A DNA stretch of 64,000 nt from Paracidovorax avenae ATCC 19860 (GTDB lineage Bacteria; Pseudomonadota; Gammaproteobacteria; Burkholderiales; Burkholderiaceae_C), in contig NC_015138.1 of NCBI RefSeq assembly GCF_000176855.2, positions 2,046,001 through 2,110,000 of the forward strand, written 5' to 3'. The notes below the pieces were generated by a model. The model saw nothing but the letters and a program-made list of their open reading frames with translations. It was not told where the DNA came from and did not search any database. This document shows, piece by piece, positions 51,106 to 59,701 of the stretch. The position numbers were made by a program, and so were the translations under genes. Position 1 is the stretch's first letter. Each line of letters starts with the position of its first letter.

Positions 51106-52020
51106 TCAGCCGCCCGCGCACCGGGAACCATCGGCGGTGGAGGCCGCTTCCTCGACCAGCCATTGCGCGAAGACCTTGATCGGCTCAGTGCAGAGCTCCG
51201 CGGGACCGGGCAGCACGAGGCAGAACGTCTTCGATACCGTCTTGCCCTCTGGCCAGGGTGCCACGAGATGGCCCCGTGCGAGCTCGGCCTCGACATAGAG
51301 GCGCGGTACCAGGGCCACGCCGAGGCCCGACAGCGCGGCCTCGATCAGCATGGCATGCAGGTCATAGCGGGCTCCGGTGGCCGGCCTGGCCATCGCCGTG
51401 CCGGTTTCTTCCGCGTAGCGCTGCCAGGCCTCTGGGTTCTGGCGCCGGTGCAGGCGCGGCAGCCGATCCAGAGGCGGTACCGGGCCCATGCCGTCCAGCA
51501 GCCGAGGATGGCACACGGGCACCAGCGTTTCCTGCAACAGGGGAAAGGTGTGCGCGCCGCTCCATGCAGGGTGCTCGAAATGGATGCAGGCGTCGAAGCC
51601 GCTGCCGGCCAGCACGAACGGCTCCATCCGCTCGGACAGGTGCACGGTGATGTGCAGGTGCCTGCGCTGGAAGCCGGCCAGGCGGGGAATCAGCCAGCGC
51701 GTCGCGAACGTGGGAAGGACGGCGATGTCGAGGCTGGCGCCGCCTTCCGGCTGGCCCATCAGGTACTGGCTCTCGCGGTCGAGCTGTTCCAGCACCTGCC
51801 GGACCTGGGCTGCGTAGCGCTCCCCGTTGGGAAGGAGTCGCACGCGGTTGCCGATGCGCTCGAACAGGGTGACGTCCAGGAAGGATTCCAGCCGTGCGAT
51901 CTGGCGGCTGATCGCGCCCTCGGTCAGCGACAGCTCGTGCGCCGCGCGGGCGAAGCTGCCATGCCGGGCTGCAGCCTCGAAGGCCTGGAGTGCGGAGCTG
52001 CTCGGGATTTTCTTGCGCAT
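51106..52020 (-). CDS. LysR-family regulator, GcvA-like
   Basis: This 304-residue regulator begins at 52020 (MRKKIPSSSALQAFEAAARH). The helix-turn-helix is AAHELSLTEGAISRQIARLE followed by LFERIGNRVRLLPNGE; the TEGAISRQI recognition helix is typical of the GcvA/AmpR group. The effector domain has LDIAVLPTFATRWLIPRL and the C-terminal APWPEGKTVSKTFCLVLP block. It is divergent from the three-gene operon at 52113 with 92 bases between the starts, so those genes are the expected targets. The inducer is unknown. Confidence 0.9.
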   Translation of the reverse strand: MRKKIPSSSALQAFEAAARHGSFARAAHELSLTEGAISRQIARLESFLDVTLFERIGNRVRLLPNGERYAAQVRQVLEQLDRESQYLMGQPEGGASLDIAVLPTFATRWLIPRLAGFQRRHLHITVHLSERMEPFVLAGSGFDACIHFEHPAWSGAHTFPLLQETLVPVCHPRLLDGMGPVPPLDRLPRLHRRQNPEAWQRYAEETGTAMARPATGARYDLHAMLIEAALSGLGVALVPRLYVEAELARGHLVAPWPEGKTVSKTFCLVLPGPAELCTEPIKVFAQWLVEEAASTADGSRCAGG

Positions 52021-52112
52021 GGGGTCAGCTTGATGTTTGTGCAAGGCAGTGTGCCGAATAATCGTTTTACCCGCCACTTCCACGCCAATACCATGCATGA
52101 ACATCAACTTGC

Positions 52113-52673
52113 ATGGGCGTATCCATGATCTACACGGTGGAATGCAGCTTCACGGACCCTGACGGCGAAGCCGCCTGGAATGATTTCTACAGCCTGGACA
52201 AGTTGCCGGCCCTGATTTCGGTGAGGGGGTTCCATACCTCCCAGCGCTTCAAGGCACTGCGCCCGGGATGCCCGACCTACCTGGCACTGCACACGATCGA
52301 TGGCATCGATGTGCTGCTGGGCGAGGAATACCGGCGCAAGGGCGGCGGCAGCTTCGCACGCTGGCAGGCGGGCATCACCGACTGGCACCGCAATCTCTAT
52401 GCAGGAGCGGACCGTGCTCCGGCGGTGGAAAGCGATGCCTGCCTGGTGATGAGCTCCGCCGGGCCGGAGCCCCTCGTGCACCGCGGCCTGGCTCCGCAGG
52501 CCCTGCAGGCGGTCGCGCTCGACCGATCGCCGGAGCGCCGTTGGCTGGCGACGGCCCGGATGTCCGACGTCATCGCCTGGACGGGTGCCGCTGCATGGCC
52601 GGAGGGTGTCCACGCTTACGCCCCCATGACGGCCCAGCTCACTTCCATCCGCGCGGCCATTGCAGCCGACTGA
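52113..52673 (+). CDS. unrecognised protein, first gene of a LysR-linked operon
   Basis: This 186-residue protein is not recognised. No signal peptide is present. The start YTVECSFTDPDGEAAWNDFY and the segment LPALISVRGFHTSQRFKALR with YLALHTIDGIDVL resemble the dimeric alpha/beta-barrel (EthD/antibiotic monooxygenase-like) fold in pattern; this is a weak inference. ATG at 52113 is used, with ATG at 52125 an alternative; neither has a clear ribosome binding site. It is followed after 11 bases by the small Pro1 protein and then by a metallo-beta-lactamase-fold hydrolase. Confidence 0.7.
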   Translation: MGVSMIYTVECSFTDPDGEAAWNDFYSLDKLPALISVRGFHTSQRFKALRPGCPTYLALHTIDGIDVLLGEEYRRKGGGSFARWQAGITDWHRNLYAGADRAPAVESDACLVMSSAGPEPLVHRGLAPQALQAVALDRSPERRWLATARMSDVIAWTGAAAWPEGVHAYAPMTAQLTSIRAAIAAD

Positions 52674-52684
52674 CGAAGCGCCCC

Positions 52685-53011
52685 ATGCCGAACATCACGC
52701 TGTTCATTCCGGCTGCTGCGATGCCGTCGGGCGAGGCCGTCGCAGAACTTTCCGATCGATGCGCGCTGCTGTGCACGGGCTTGCTCCAGTCAGCCCTCGC
52801 CAATGTGCATGTCGCCTGCGTCGCGGTTCACCCTGGCTGCGGGCATCCCGTCTTCGCCGACGTCCGCTACCGGCTGGAGCCGTTCCGCACGCCCGCTGTC
52901 ATGGAGGCATTCATGCAAGGTCTGGAAGAGGCCATCCTGCAGACCCTCCGGCTGGTGCCCCGCATTCGATGCTTCGGCTATGCGGCGTCGAACCTGCATG
53001 CGCGCAACTGA
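52685..53011 (+). CDS. small protein resembling a Pro1 tautomerase
   Basis: This 108-residue protein has the start MPNITLFIPAAAMPSGEAVA. A proline after the initiator methionine could act as Pro1, the catalytic residue of tautomerase-superfamily enzymes, and the length fits one long subunit. Later segments (HVACVAVHPGCGHPVFADVR) keep the alternating strand-helix order. Family membership is only suggested by position and pattern. It is one base short of the next gene and clearly part of the same operon. Confidence 0.5.
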   Translation: MPNITLFIPAAAMPSGEAVAELSDRCALLCTGLLQSALANVHVACVAVHPGCGHPVFADVRYRLEPFRTPAVMEAFMQGLEEAILQTLRLVPRIRCFGYAASNLHARN

Positions 53012-53012
53012 C

Positions 53013-53948
53013 ATGGAGACCGTACGCACGGCGACGAACCCGGTGTTTCCCTGTCAGCAAGTGGGTGAGTTTTCCATCACGGCCCTCAGCGATGGCTACC
53101 TGGCTGCCAGCCTGGACCTGCTCTCCGATATCGATCCGGCAGAGGCGGCCCGCTTGCAGGCGGCGCGCCGGCAGGAGCCGTCGGCGGTCCACATCAATAC
53201 CTACCTGGTCCGGGGCCGTGGACGCACGGTGCTGATCGATGCCGGCGCGGGAGGGTTCAAGGGATGGGGCGGCCAGTTGCCGCAGCGCCTGGCGCTGGCG
53301 GGCGTGGCGCCATCGGAGATCGACACCGTGCTGTTGACCCATGCGCACCCGGACCACGTCGGTGGCCTGGTCGATGGGTCCGGCGCCTGCGTGTTCCCGA
53401 ACGCGGAACTGGTGGTGCACCGGGCAGAGCTCGACTTCTGGCAGGACGACAACCACCTGGGGCGCGCCAGCGAGCGGGGGCGCGGCAACTTTCTGGTGGC
53501 GCGACGGGCCTTCGACGCTTACCGCGCCGCGCTGCGCCCCATCGGCGCCGGCGAAGTCGTTCCCGGAGTCGAGGCCGTGCCGCTGCCGGGCCACACCGCG
53601 GGACACACAGGCTACCGGTTCGACTCCGAAGGCCGCAGCCTGCTTGTCTGGGGCGATATCGTCCATTTCCCGCACATCCAGGTCGCCCGGCCGGAGGTGT
53701 CGATCGCGTTCGACCAGGATCCGATGCGTTCGGCCAGCACGCGCGCGCGCGTGCTGGATCTCGTCAGTGCAGAGCGGATGATGGTCGCCGGCATGCATCT
53801 GGGCGAGTTGGGCTTCGCGCGCATCGAGCGGGCTGGCGGTGGCTATGAGATCGATTACCAACCTGGAGAGGGCTTCGGCCAGGATGGGCATCACAGTTCG
53901 GGCCGGGCGCACCTGCAGTCCTGCTACCCCAGGCCGAACTGCGTGTGA
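53013..53948 (+). CDS. metallo-beta-lactamase-fold hydrolase
   Basis: This 311-residue enzyme has the metal-binding motif LLTHAHPDHVGG (HxHxDH, about residues 105-116), a further His in VPLPGHTAGHTGY, LLVWGDIVHF and VAGMHLGELGF near the end, the usual five-motif layout of the superfamily. A Sec signal is not evident, so it may be cytoplasmic. It resembles quorum-quenching lactonase and related hydrolases in length, but the specificity is unknown. ATG at 53013 is preceded by the stop of the upstream gene. Its last 25 bases overlap the convergent SDR gene. Confidence 0.88.
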   Translation: METVRTATNPVFPCQQVGEFSITALSDGYLAASLDLLSDIDPAEAARLQAARRQEPSAVHINTYLVRGRGRTVLIDAGAGGFKGWGGQLPQRLALAGVAPSEIDTVLLTHAHPDHVGGLVDGSGACVFPNAELVVHRAELDFWQDDNHLGRASERGRGNFLVARRAFDAYRAALRPIGAGEVVPGVEAVPLPGHTAGHTGYRFDSEGRSLLVWGDIVHFPHIQVARPEVSIAFDQDPMRSASTRARVLDLVSAERMMVAGMHLGELGFARIERAGGGYEIDYQPGEGFGQDGHHSSGRAHLQSCYPRPNCV

Positions 53949-54742
53949 AGCGCCTTGTCGAACAGCGAGCGCGGCAGGAAACGGCGAGCGAACGCCCCCT
54001 GGCGAGCAGATTTGCCCGAGGGATAGCGCAATTGCGTTTGCCGGTCCTGCGCTGCGCGCACGATGGTTTCGGCCACGCTGTCTGGAGTGCCTGCATCGGC
54101 CATCGCCCGCTCATAGGCCTTCAGATAGCTCGCGCGCAGGGTGTCGTAGGCGGCCAATGGCCTGTCGGAGGCGACCGTGGCCGACTCGAACGAGGTCCTG
54201 GTCGCGCCGGGCTCGATCACCGCCACGCGGATGCCGAAACCGCGTACCTCGTGGTCCAGCGATTCGGAGTAGCCCTCCAGTGCGTGCTTGGTGGCCGAGT
54301 AATAGGCGCTGAAGGGGGCGGGAATGAATCCGAGGGCCGAGCCGACGTTCAGGATGCGGCCGCGGCCCTGGCGGCGCATCAGCGGCAGTAACGCATTGGT
54401 CACCCGGACGACGCCATGGAAGTTGGTCTCGAAGAGCGCTCGCACCTGTTCGATGGAACTCTCCTCCGCTGCGCCGGTGACGCCGATGCCGGCGTTGTTG
54501 ACCAGCAGGTCGATGCGCCCCTCGCGGTGCTCCAGAGCGCCGATGGCAGCGGTGACGGAAGCGTCGCTCGTCACGTCCAGCTCAAGCAGCGGGAAGGCGC
54601 GCTGTCCACTCGCAGCGCCGCGGCGGCTGGTGCCATAGACGATGAAGCCGGCCGCGAGCAATTGCCTGGCGGCAGCCTCTCCGATGCCTGATGATGCGCC
54701 CGTCACGAGGGCCACGCGCCTGTCTTTGTCGTTGCTGTTCAT
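53924..54742 (-). CDS. short-chain dehydrogenase/reductase
   Basis: This 272-residue SDR has the NAD(P)-binding motif VALVTGASSGIGEAAARQLL, the NNAGIG strand and the catalytic YYSATKHALEGYSESLDHEV, where Tyr and Lys form YxxxK, followed by VIEPGATRTSF. It resembles oxidoreductases of the DltE/YdfG type. It is convergent with the hydrolase gene and overlaps it. A second SDR lies 54 bases upstream on the same strand. Substrate unknown. Confidence 0.93.
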   Translation of the reverse strand: MNSNDKDRRVALVTGASSGIGEAAARQLLAAGFIVYGTSRRGAASGQRAFPLLELDVTSDASVTAAIGALEHREGRIDLLVNNAGIGVTGAAEESSIEQVRALFETNFHGVVRVTNALLPLMRRQGRGRILNVGSALGFIPAPFSAYYSATKHALEGYSESLDHEVRGFGIRVAVIEPGATRTSFESATVASDRPLAAYDTLRASYLKAYERAMADAGTPDSVAETIVRAAQDRQTQLRYPSGKSARQGAFARRFLPRSLFDKALHTQFGLG

Positions 54743-54763
54743 GCCTGTATCCAGTGATGCTGC

Positions 54764-54774
54764 GGGGGGGGGGG
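54764..54774. repeat. homopolymeric G tract between two SDR genes
   Basis: Eleven consecutive G residues occupy 54764-54774 in the 54-base gap between the two SDR genes, 22 bases upstream of the first codon of the downstream one. A tract like this can vary in length by slippage and might alter expression; sequencing error is also common at such runs. Confidence 0.6.
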
Positions 54775-54796
54775 AGGGGCCTGGGGCACGGGGTCA

Positions 54797-55585
54797 TCAG
54801 GAGGCGCTGCGGTAGCGCTCGGCGGCGTGGGCCTGCCGGATGTCCGACATCAGGCCCTGGCGTGCGCTCTCCAGCGCGTCCCAGCGCCCGGCGGCATGCA
54901 GTGGAGGAATCGTGACTGCCTCGCGGCGGTCGAACCCCACCAGCGCCGCATCGACCAGCTCGCCGGCATCCATCATTTCGCTCATCGTACTGACATCGAT
55001 GCCGGCACGCTCCCAGATTTCGGTGCGCGTGCCAGCCGGCAGTACGGCCTGCACATAGACCCCCTTGGGTGACAGCTCCACGCCCAGGCCTTGCGACAGG
55101 AACAGCACGAAGGCCTTGGTCGCGCCATAGAGGGACATGCCGAATTCGGGCGCGAAGCCTACGACCGAGCCGATGTTGACGATCGCGCCGCTGCCGGCCT
55201 GTGCGAAGCGCGGTGCAACGGCGGCGGCAAGCCGCGTGAGCGCCGTGGTGTTCAACGCGATGAGGCGCTCGATGCTGTCCGGGGTCTGCTGCAGGATGCC
55301 GCCGGACTGGGCTGCGCCGGCATTGTTGATGAGGATGCCGATGCGTGTGTCGTCCCGAAGCCGGGCTTCGACGCTCGCCAGGTCGGACGCGTTCGTCAGA
55401 TCGGCGGGTAGTACGTCCACCGTGACGTCGAACTCCGTGCGCAGGCGAGCGGCGAGCGTTTCCATGCGGGCCTCGTCCCGTGCAACCAGCACCAGGTCAT
55501 GGCCGCGCTGCGCGAAGCGCTCCGTGTAGGTGGCGCCAATGCCGGTGGATGAACCGGTGATGAGGACGGCGGGAGTGGGGGCCAT
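54797..55585 (-). CDS. short-chain dehydrogenase/reductase
   Basis: This 262-residue SDR has AVLITGSSTGIGATYTERFA, NNAGAAQSGG, the catalytic MSLYGATKAFVLFLSQGLGV (YxxxK) and VLPAGTRTEIW. It is close in length and order to the neighbouring SDR but not obviously a recent duplicate. It shares the strand and spacing with that gene and may be co-transcribed. An 11-base inverted repeat lies 42-72 bases upstream. Specificity unknown. Confidence 0.92.
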   Translation of the reverse strand: MAPTPAVLITGSSTGIGATYTERFAQRGHDLVLVARDEARMETLAARLRTEFDVTVDVLPADLTNASDLASVEARLRDDTRIGILINNAGAAQSGGILQQTPDSIERLIALNTTALTRLAAAVAPRFAQAGSGAIVNIGSVVGFAPEFGMSLYGATKAFVLFLSQGLGVELSPKGVYVQAVLPAGTRTEIWERAGIDVSTMSEMMDAGELVDAALVGFDRREAVTIPPLHAAGRWDALESARQGLMSDIRQAHAAERYRSAS

Positions 55586-55626
55586 GTGGGAACTTCCGTT
55601 GTTGGGATGGCCTTAATGATGTCGTT

Positions 55627-55657
55627 CATCATCAAAAAGTCAATAGTTTTGATGATG
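55627..55657. promoter_or_regulatory. inverted-repeat operator upstream of an SDR gene
   Basis: CATCATCAAAA at 55627-55637 and TTTTGATGATG at 55647-55657 match perfectly around 9 bases. The AT-rich region just before the SDR start at 55585 is a natural place for a repressor of the TetR or MarR kind; no such regulator gene is adjacent in an intact form. Confidence 0.5.
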
Positions 55658-55706
55658 GGTGAAATCAAAATATGGCCCGGCAACCACGGTCCGGCACATC
55701 AGGCGT

Positions 55707-55868
55707 TCAGCAACTCCCACAGCCAGCCGTTCGGTCTCCATCGCCCCGGCGCTCCGGAAACACCCGCGCGCACAGGAAATCGACGAGCGCCCGGACCTTG
55801 GGCGAGGGGTGCCTGCTCGCTGGCCACAGCACGTGGAAAACTCCGCTGCGCTCCACATGTACGGCTGG
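55707..55868 (-). pseudogene. LysR-family regulator remnant, C-terminal end
   Basis: On the minus strand the frame ending at 55707 reads [20 protein letters not shown] then [20 protein letters not shown], which is the C-terminal end of a LysR effector domain. About 80% of the gene is missing. It abuts a truncated SDR on the other strand. The likely history is a divergent LysR/SDR pair that lost both 5' parts in one deletion. Confidence 0.65.
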
Positions 55869-56297
55869 AACGTGCGCCGCTTCCAGCGATGCTGGCCCAG
55901 GGCTCGGGCGTCGTCATCCACGCCAGCTCCATCCAGCGTGCTGCCCCTGCCCGAGTCCACCACCGCCTATGCCGCGGCCAAGGGGGCTCTCACGACCTAC
56001 AGCAAGTCGCTGGCCAGAGAGGTGACGCCCAAGGGCGTTCGCGTGCTGAGCGTCGCACCGGGCTGGATCGAGACCGAGGCTTCCGTGGCGTTCGCGCAGC
56101 GGATGGCGGCAGACGCGGGAACGGACTACGAGGGCGGCAAGAAAATCGTGATGGATTGGCTGGGCGGAATCCCGATGGGCCGGCCCGCCACACCGCGCGA
56201 GGTGGCCGATTTGATTGTCTTCCTGGCGTCCCCGCGGGCCGCTTCGATCGCCGGGGCCGAGTACCGGATCGACGGCGACTCCGTTCCCACTCTGTAG
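55869..56297 (+). pseudogene. short-chain dehydrogenase remnant, truncated and frameshifted
   Basis: Two pieces of an SDR lie in different frames. From about 55883, [19 protein letters not shown] is the strand before the active site. After one extra base near 55938-55942 the reading continues [20 protein letters not shown] with the YxxxK motif, [20 protein letters not shown] and ends ...GDSVPTL at 56297. The NAD-binding N-terminal half is absent. The ATG used by a naive start lies in the LysR remnant and is not meaningful. Confidence 0.75.
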
Positions 56298-56381
56298 CCA
56301 CGGGCTGGATGTTCGGTGGCCGCCGCTCGCCGCTACAGGCCTGGCGGCGGGGTGGCCTGGAGGACCGGCCGGCTCCGGCCG

Positions 56382-56786
56382 TCAGCGAGAGGGTTCCCCG
56401 TCCGTTGCCAGCAGTTCCATTGCCATCTCGATGGCCTGCTCACGCGAAGAAGCCAGCAGGAGGGGGTAGCCCCAGAACTTGGCAAAAACCACCGCAAAAG
56501 CCTTGAATCCCAGGCGCTTTGCCGCATTGGGTTCGATGAGGATCATTGCCCGGACGAGCCTTCGCAATTCCACCTTGTGCTTTTTCATCCAGAGCGCGGT
56601 GCGTTTCTTTTCTTCCGGCGTGTGCTCATGGTCGTCGCCCTCCGGTGCGGAATCGCTCAGGATCACGAAGGGCTCGCCGCGCTGCAGATTGGCCTCGAAT
56701 TCGTCGAAGTCCTTCTCGTGGTCATGTCCGGGTTCTCGCGAAAGATTCATCCAGACCAGGGGAAAGTTCGAGCTATTCATGGACAT
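56382..56786 (-). CDS. hypothetical charged protein downstream of TonB receptor
   Basis: This 134-residue protein is not recognised. It is soluble, acid-rich at the start (EPGHDHEKDFDEFEANLQRG) with GEPFVILSDSAPEGDD, then a basic helix (EKKRTALWMKKHKVELRRLV) and a hydrophobic part with AKFWGYPLLLASSREQA. It overlaps the preceding membrane protein by 14 bases and is the last gene of the TonB receptor group. A role accessory to siderophore use is suggested by position only. Confidence 0.65.
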   Translation of the reverse strand: MSMNSSNFPLVWMNLSREPGHDHEKDFDEFEANLQRGEPFVILSDSAPEGDDHEHTPEEKKRTALWMKKHKVELRRLVRAMILIEPNAAKRLGFKAFAVVFAKFWGYPLLLASSREQAIEMAMELLATDGEPSR

Positions 56787-57249
56787 GGCCTACTCCTTTG
56801 TTTTTGATGTGCCGCCAGGTGGTCGCGATGGCGAACACTCCGGGCAGCGTGATGAAGAACACTGCCGAGAAGGCCACGTACCAGCCGTCGCGCAGACCGT
56901 CCGATACCCCGCCCAGCGTATTGAGGATGACGAGCAGGCTGCCGAGGACCAGGGCAGCCCACTGGGCCTTGCGGGTCCCGATCAGTGCGATGAGCACCGT
57001 GACGAACCAGCAGCCATAGAAGGCGGAAAACATCCACAGCACACCGGGATCGAAGGTGATTGCCGGCGTCGCTCCTTGTGCCCTCACGAAGTCGTTGACG
57101 TAGAAGAACAATTGGAAGGTGACGAAAAGCACGGCGCCAGCGGCTGTCGTCAACCAGAACAGGGCGACCTTGTTGGGATTGCCAGTGGCCAGGTCCTGGA
57201 CGGGGCGGAGGGGAGGCTGAAGGGGCATGGGAGCTTTCTCGAAGATCAA
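56773..57249 (-). CDS. hypothetical four-helix membrane protein downstream of TonB receptor
   Basis: This 158-residue protein has four hydrophobic segments: KVALFWLTTAAGAVLFVTFQ, VLWMFSAFYGCWFVTVLIAL, WAALVLGSLLVILNTLGGVS and VAFSAVFFITLPGVFAIATT. No family is recognised. The start may be 57249 or the Met at 57228. It lies 22 bases after the TonB receptor stop and overlaps the next gene, suggesting one operon. Small membrane proteins downstream of siderophore receptors are often permease accessories or reductases, but no motif supports that here. Confidence 0.7.
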   Translation of the reverse strand: MIFEKAPMPLQPPLRPVQDLATGNPNKVALFWLTTAAGAVLFVTFQLFFYVNDFVRAQGATPAITFDPGVLWMFSAFYGCWFVTVLIALIGTRKAQWAALVLGSLLVILNTLGGVSDGLRDGWYVAFSAVFFITLPGVFAIATTWRHIKNKGVGHVHE

Positions 57250-57271
57250 TGGATGAATGTCTGCGGGCGAA

Positions 57272-59557
57272 TCAGTACCTGTAGTCCAGCGTCACCATCA
57301 CGTTGCGTGGTGCGCCATAGCTCACGGTGTCGAAATCGCCCTTCTGCAGCGCGTATTTCCTGTCGAACACGTTGTTGACGTTCACCGTCACGTTGGTTTC
57401 CTTCGTGACGGCATAGCGCGCCATCAGCGACACCAAGGCATAGGACCTCTGTTCCCCACCCAATGAGCTGGTGCCCGTATTGGGGGCCTGGTAGAAGCGG
57501 CTTTGCCACCTGGCGCCAGTGCCCAGCGTCCACTGGCTCCACTCTCCCGGCAACCGGTGGGTGGTGAAAAGCTGGGCGGTGGTGCGTGGAATCTGCGAAT
57601 TCAAGCGGACGCCTGCGCCATCCTCCGCCGTGAAGTGGGCGATCCCCGCGGAAATGTTCCAGCCACGCGCCAGTTCGCCCTGCAGGTCCAGCTCGATCCC
57701 GCGCGACGTGGTCCCATCGGCGCCGCGATAGGCTTGGGCGCCGCTGGGCGTACGGACCCCGGCGACGATCTGCGCCGCATTGTCCAACTCGGTATCGAAC
57801 AGGGCGACCGACGCATTCAGCCGCCCGTCGAGGTACTCGCCTTTCAAGCCGACTTCCCGGGTCTTGCCCTTGGACGGCGTGAGTACGTTGCCCAGGCTGT
57901 CCCGGTAGTCGGTTTGCGGATTGAAGATGCCCGTATAGCTGGCATAGGCCGAATAGGTCTTGTTGATGGAATAGACCAGGCCTGCATACGGGGTGAACTG
58001 GCTGCTCTTTTTGTAGTGCAACGACGCTCCACCGGCGGTATCGTCGATTTCATAGCTGCTGAAACGCCCGCCGACGATCAGCTTCACCGGGTCGGCCAGC
58101 GAAAACCGGGCTGCGCTGTAGACACCGCTCTGCTTGATTCGAGTGCGCGTCGGTATCCGGGCCATGGCATCGAAGTTGGGCCGGGCAAAGCCGGGACTCA
58201 GGGTGTAGACGTTGACCGGCATGACACCCGCGATAAACGGCGGCACATCGTCCTGGGCAGCGGTGCGACGAGAACGGGTCGCGCCTGCCACCAGGTCGTG
58301 TTGGCGGCCCAGCAGTTCGAAGGGGCCGCAGGCCATCACGTCAAAGGTGTTCTGGCGGCTGCGCCCCTCGGATGCCAAAGCTATTGGAAGGGCACCGCTG
58401 GGGAAGCTGCCCAGTCCCGTTGCATGATCGGGGCGGCCAATGAGGCCGAGCAGTTCCATATCCTGCTCGGTACGGTACTGGTTGGCAGTGGCCCGCACAT
58501 TCCAGCCGTTGTCGAAGCGGTGCTCGATCCCGGCGAACGCGGTCTTGAGGTTGGTGTCCCAATGGCTCCAGTCCTGCGCGTAAGTCCTGCCGCGCGAGTA
58601 TTCCGCCTGCGTGCCGTCGCTGAACCATAGCGGCAGGCCGCCCCAGGTGGCGCCTTTCGGCGTGATGTCCTGGTACCCGTAGCCCAGGCTCGCGGTCGTA
58701 TCCGGAGTCAGGTCCGCCTCGACGATGCCGTAGAACGACTTGCGCTGCGGCTTGTAGCCGTCGATGTAGGAATGGCCGTCCTCGTACGTGCCCACCACGC
58801 GTGCGCGGATGCGGCCGTCCTGGGTCAGCGGCGTCGAGACGTCGGCCATTCCCCGGTAGGTGTCCCAGCTTCCCGCGCCGAGCGAGGCAGACGCCGAGAA
58901 ATCACGGGTCGGCCGCTTGCGCACCAGGTTGATGGCAGCCGAGGGATTGCCGGTGCCGGTCAGCAGGCCGGAGGCGCCGCGCACGATCTCGACACGGTCG
59001 TAGAACGCGGTGTCGAGAGAGCCGATGCCGCTCCCGTTGATGATGTTGCCGACCACCGTGGGGATGCCGTCGTACTGGACGTTGTTGATCAGCAAGCCAC
59101 GTGAATAGAAGCTCGTGCGCTCGCTGTCGGACTGGTACGCCGCGATGCCCGTGGTGTTCTCCAGCACGCCCTGCACCGAATTCAGTTGCTGGTCGTCCAT
59201 GCGCTGGCGCGTGATCACCGTGACCGACTGCGGCGTTTCCTTGAGCGACAATGGCAGGCGCGTGGCCGCTGCCGTCTCGCCGGTGGTGTAGGAGTCCGTG
59301 CCCTCGGTGGTCGCTGCATCCAAGCGGCCCGTGACGGAGACGGCCGGCAGGGTGGTCTCTTGCGGCTGCGCCGGCTCGGCGGCGCATGCACCCTGCGCGC
59401 TGGCGAAAGCGACCGCCGCGACTGCCGAGCCCAGCACGCTGCGTGGAGCGATCCTGCGGGTGCCCCGGGTGGGCCCGTCCAGCCCGGGAGGAGCGAAGCG
59501 CATGGCGCGCATACCGATTTGCCACTGGAGCCCTTCAGCACCCTTGAAATCGCGCAT
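57272..59557 (-). CDS. TonB-dependent ferric-siderophore receptor
   Basis: This outer-membrane receptor is about 761 residues from 59557; an in-frame ATG at 59590 would sit in the Fur-like box and later Met codons at 59512 or 59503 are alternatives. The signal region ends near SAQGACAAEPA. A TonB box (ETTLPAVSVTG) is followed directly by the plug (LSLKETPQSVTVITRQRMDD, VEIVRGASGLLTGTGNPSAA) and a 22-strand barrel that ends YGAPRNVMVTLDYRY. The N-terminal signalling domain of FpvA-type transducers is absent, so it is a plain FhuE/FoxA-like receptor. It should import a ferric hydroxamate or similar siderophore. Confidence 0.92.
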   Translation of the reverse strand: MRDFKGAEGLQWQIGMRAMRFAPPGLDGPTRGTRRIAPRSVLGSAVAAVAFASAQGACAAEPAQPQETTLPAVSVTGRLDAATTEGTDSYTTGETAAATRLPLSLKETPQSVTVITRQRMDDQQLNSVQGVLENTTGIAAYQSDSERTSFYSRGLLINNVQYDGIPTVVGNIINGSGIGSLDTAFYDRVEIVRGASGLLTGTGNPSAAINLVRKRPTRDFSASASLGAGSWDTYRGMADVSTPLTQDGRIRARVVGTYEDGHSYIDGYKPQRKSFYGIVEADLTPDTTASLGYGYQDITPKGATWGGLPLWFSDGTQAEYSRGRTYAQDWSHWDTNLKTAFAGIEHRFDNGWNVRATANQYRTEQDMELLGLIGRPDHATGLGSFPSGALPIALASEGRSRQNTFDVMACGPFELLGRQHDLVAGATRSRRTAAQDDVPPFIAGVMPVNVYTLSPGFARPNFDAMARIPTRTRIKQSGVYSAARFSLADPVKLIVGGRFSSYEIDDTAGGASLHYKKSSQFTPYAGLVYSINKTYSAYASYTGIFNPQTDYRDSLGNVLTPSKGKTREVGLKGEYLDGRLNASVALFDTELDNAAQIVAGVRTPSGAQAYRGADGTTSRGIELDLQGELARGWNISAGIAHFTAEDGAGVRLNSQIPRTTAQLFTTHRLPGEWSQWTLGTGARWQSRFYQAPNTGTSSLGGEQRSYALVSLMARYAVTKETNVTVNVNNVFDRKYALQKGDFDTVSYGAPRNVMVTLDYRY

Positions 59558-59580
59558 CAAATAATACTCATTAACGTTTG
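59558..59580. promoter_or_regulatory. Fur-box-like site before the TonB receptor
   Basis: The region 59558-59580 includes AATAATACTCATTAACG, which is close to betaproteobacterial Fur boxes and to the GATAAT-repeat consensus. It lies immediately upstream of the receptor reading frame. Repression by iron-loaded Fur would follow; binding has to be tested. Confidence 0.5.
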
Positions 59581-59701
59581 TATGCGTCATTTGACGGCGA
59601 AGGGAGGATGGCCCGATAGCGAAGTCAGGCCAGAGTGTTATTCAATCAGGCCAATCGCCTGGACAGGTAAAGTAGCCCGTGGAGGACGAGGTCCGATCCG
59701 G

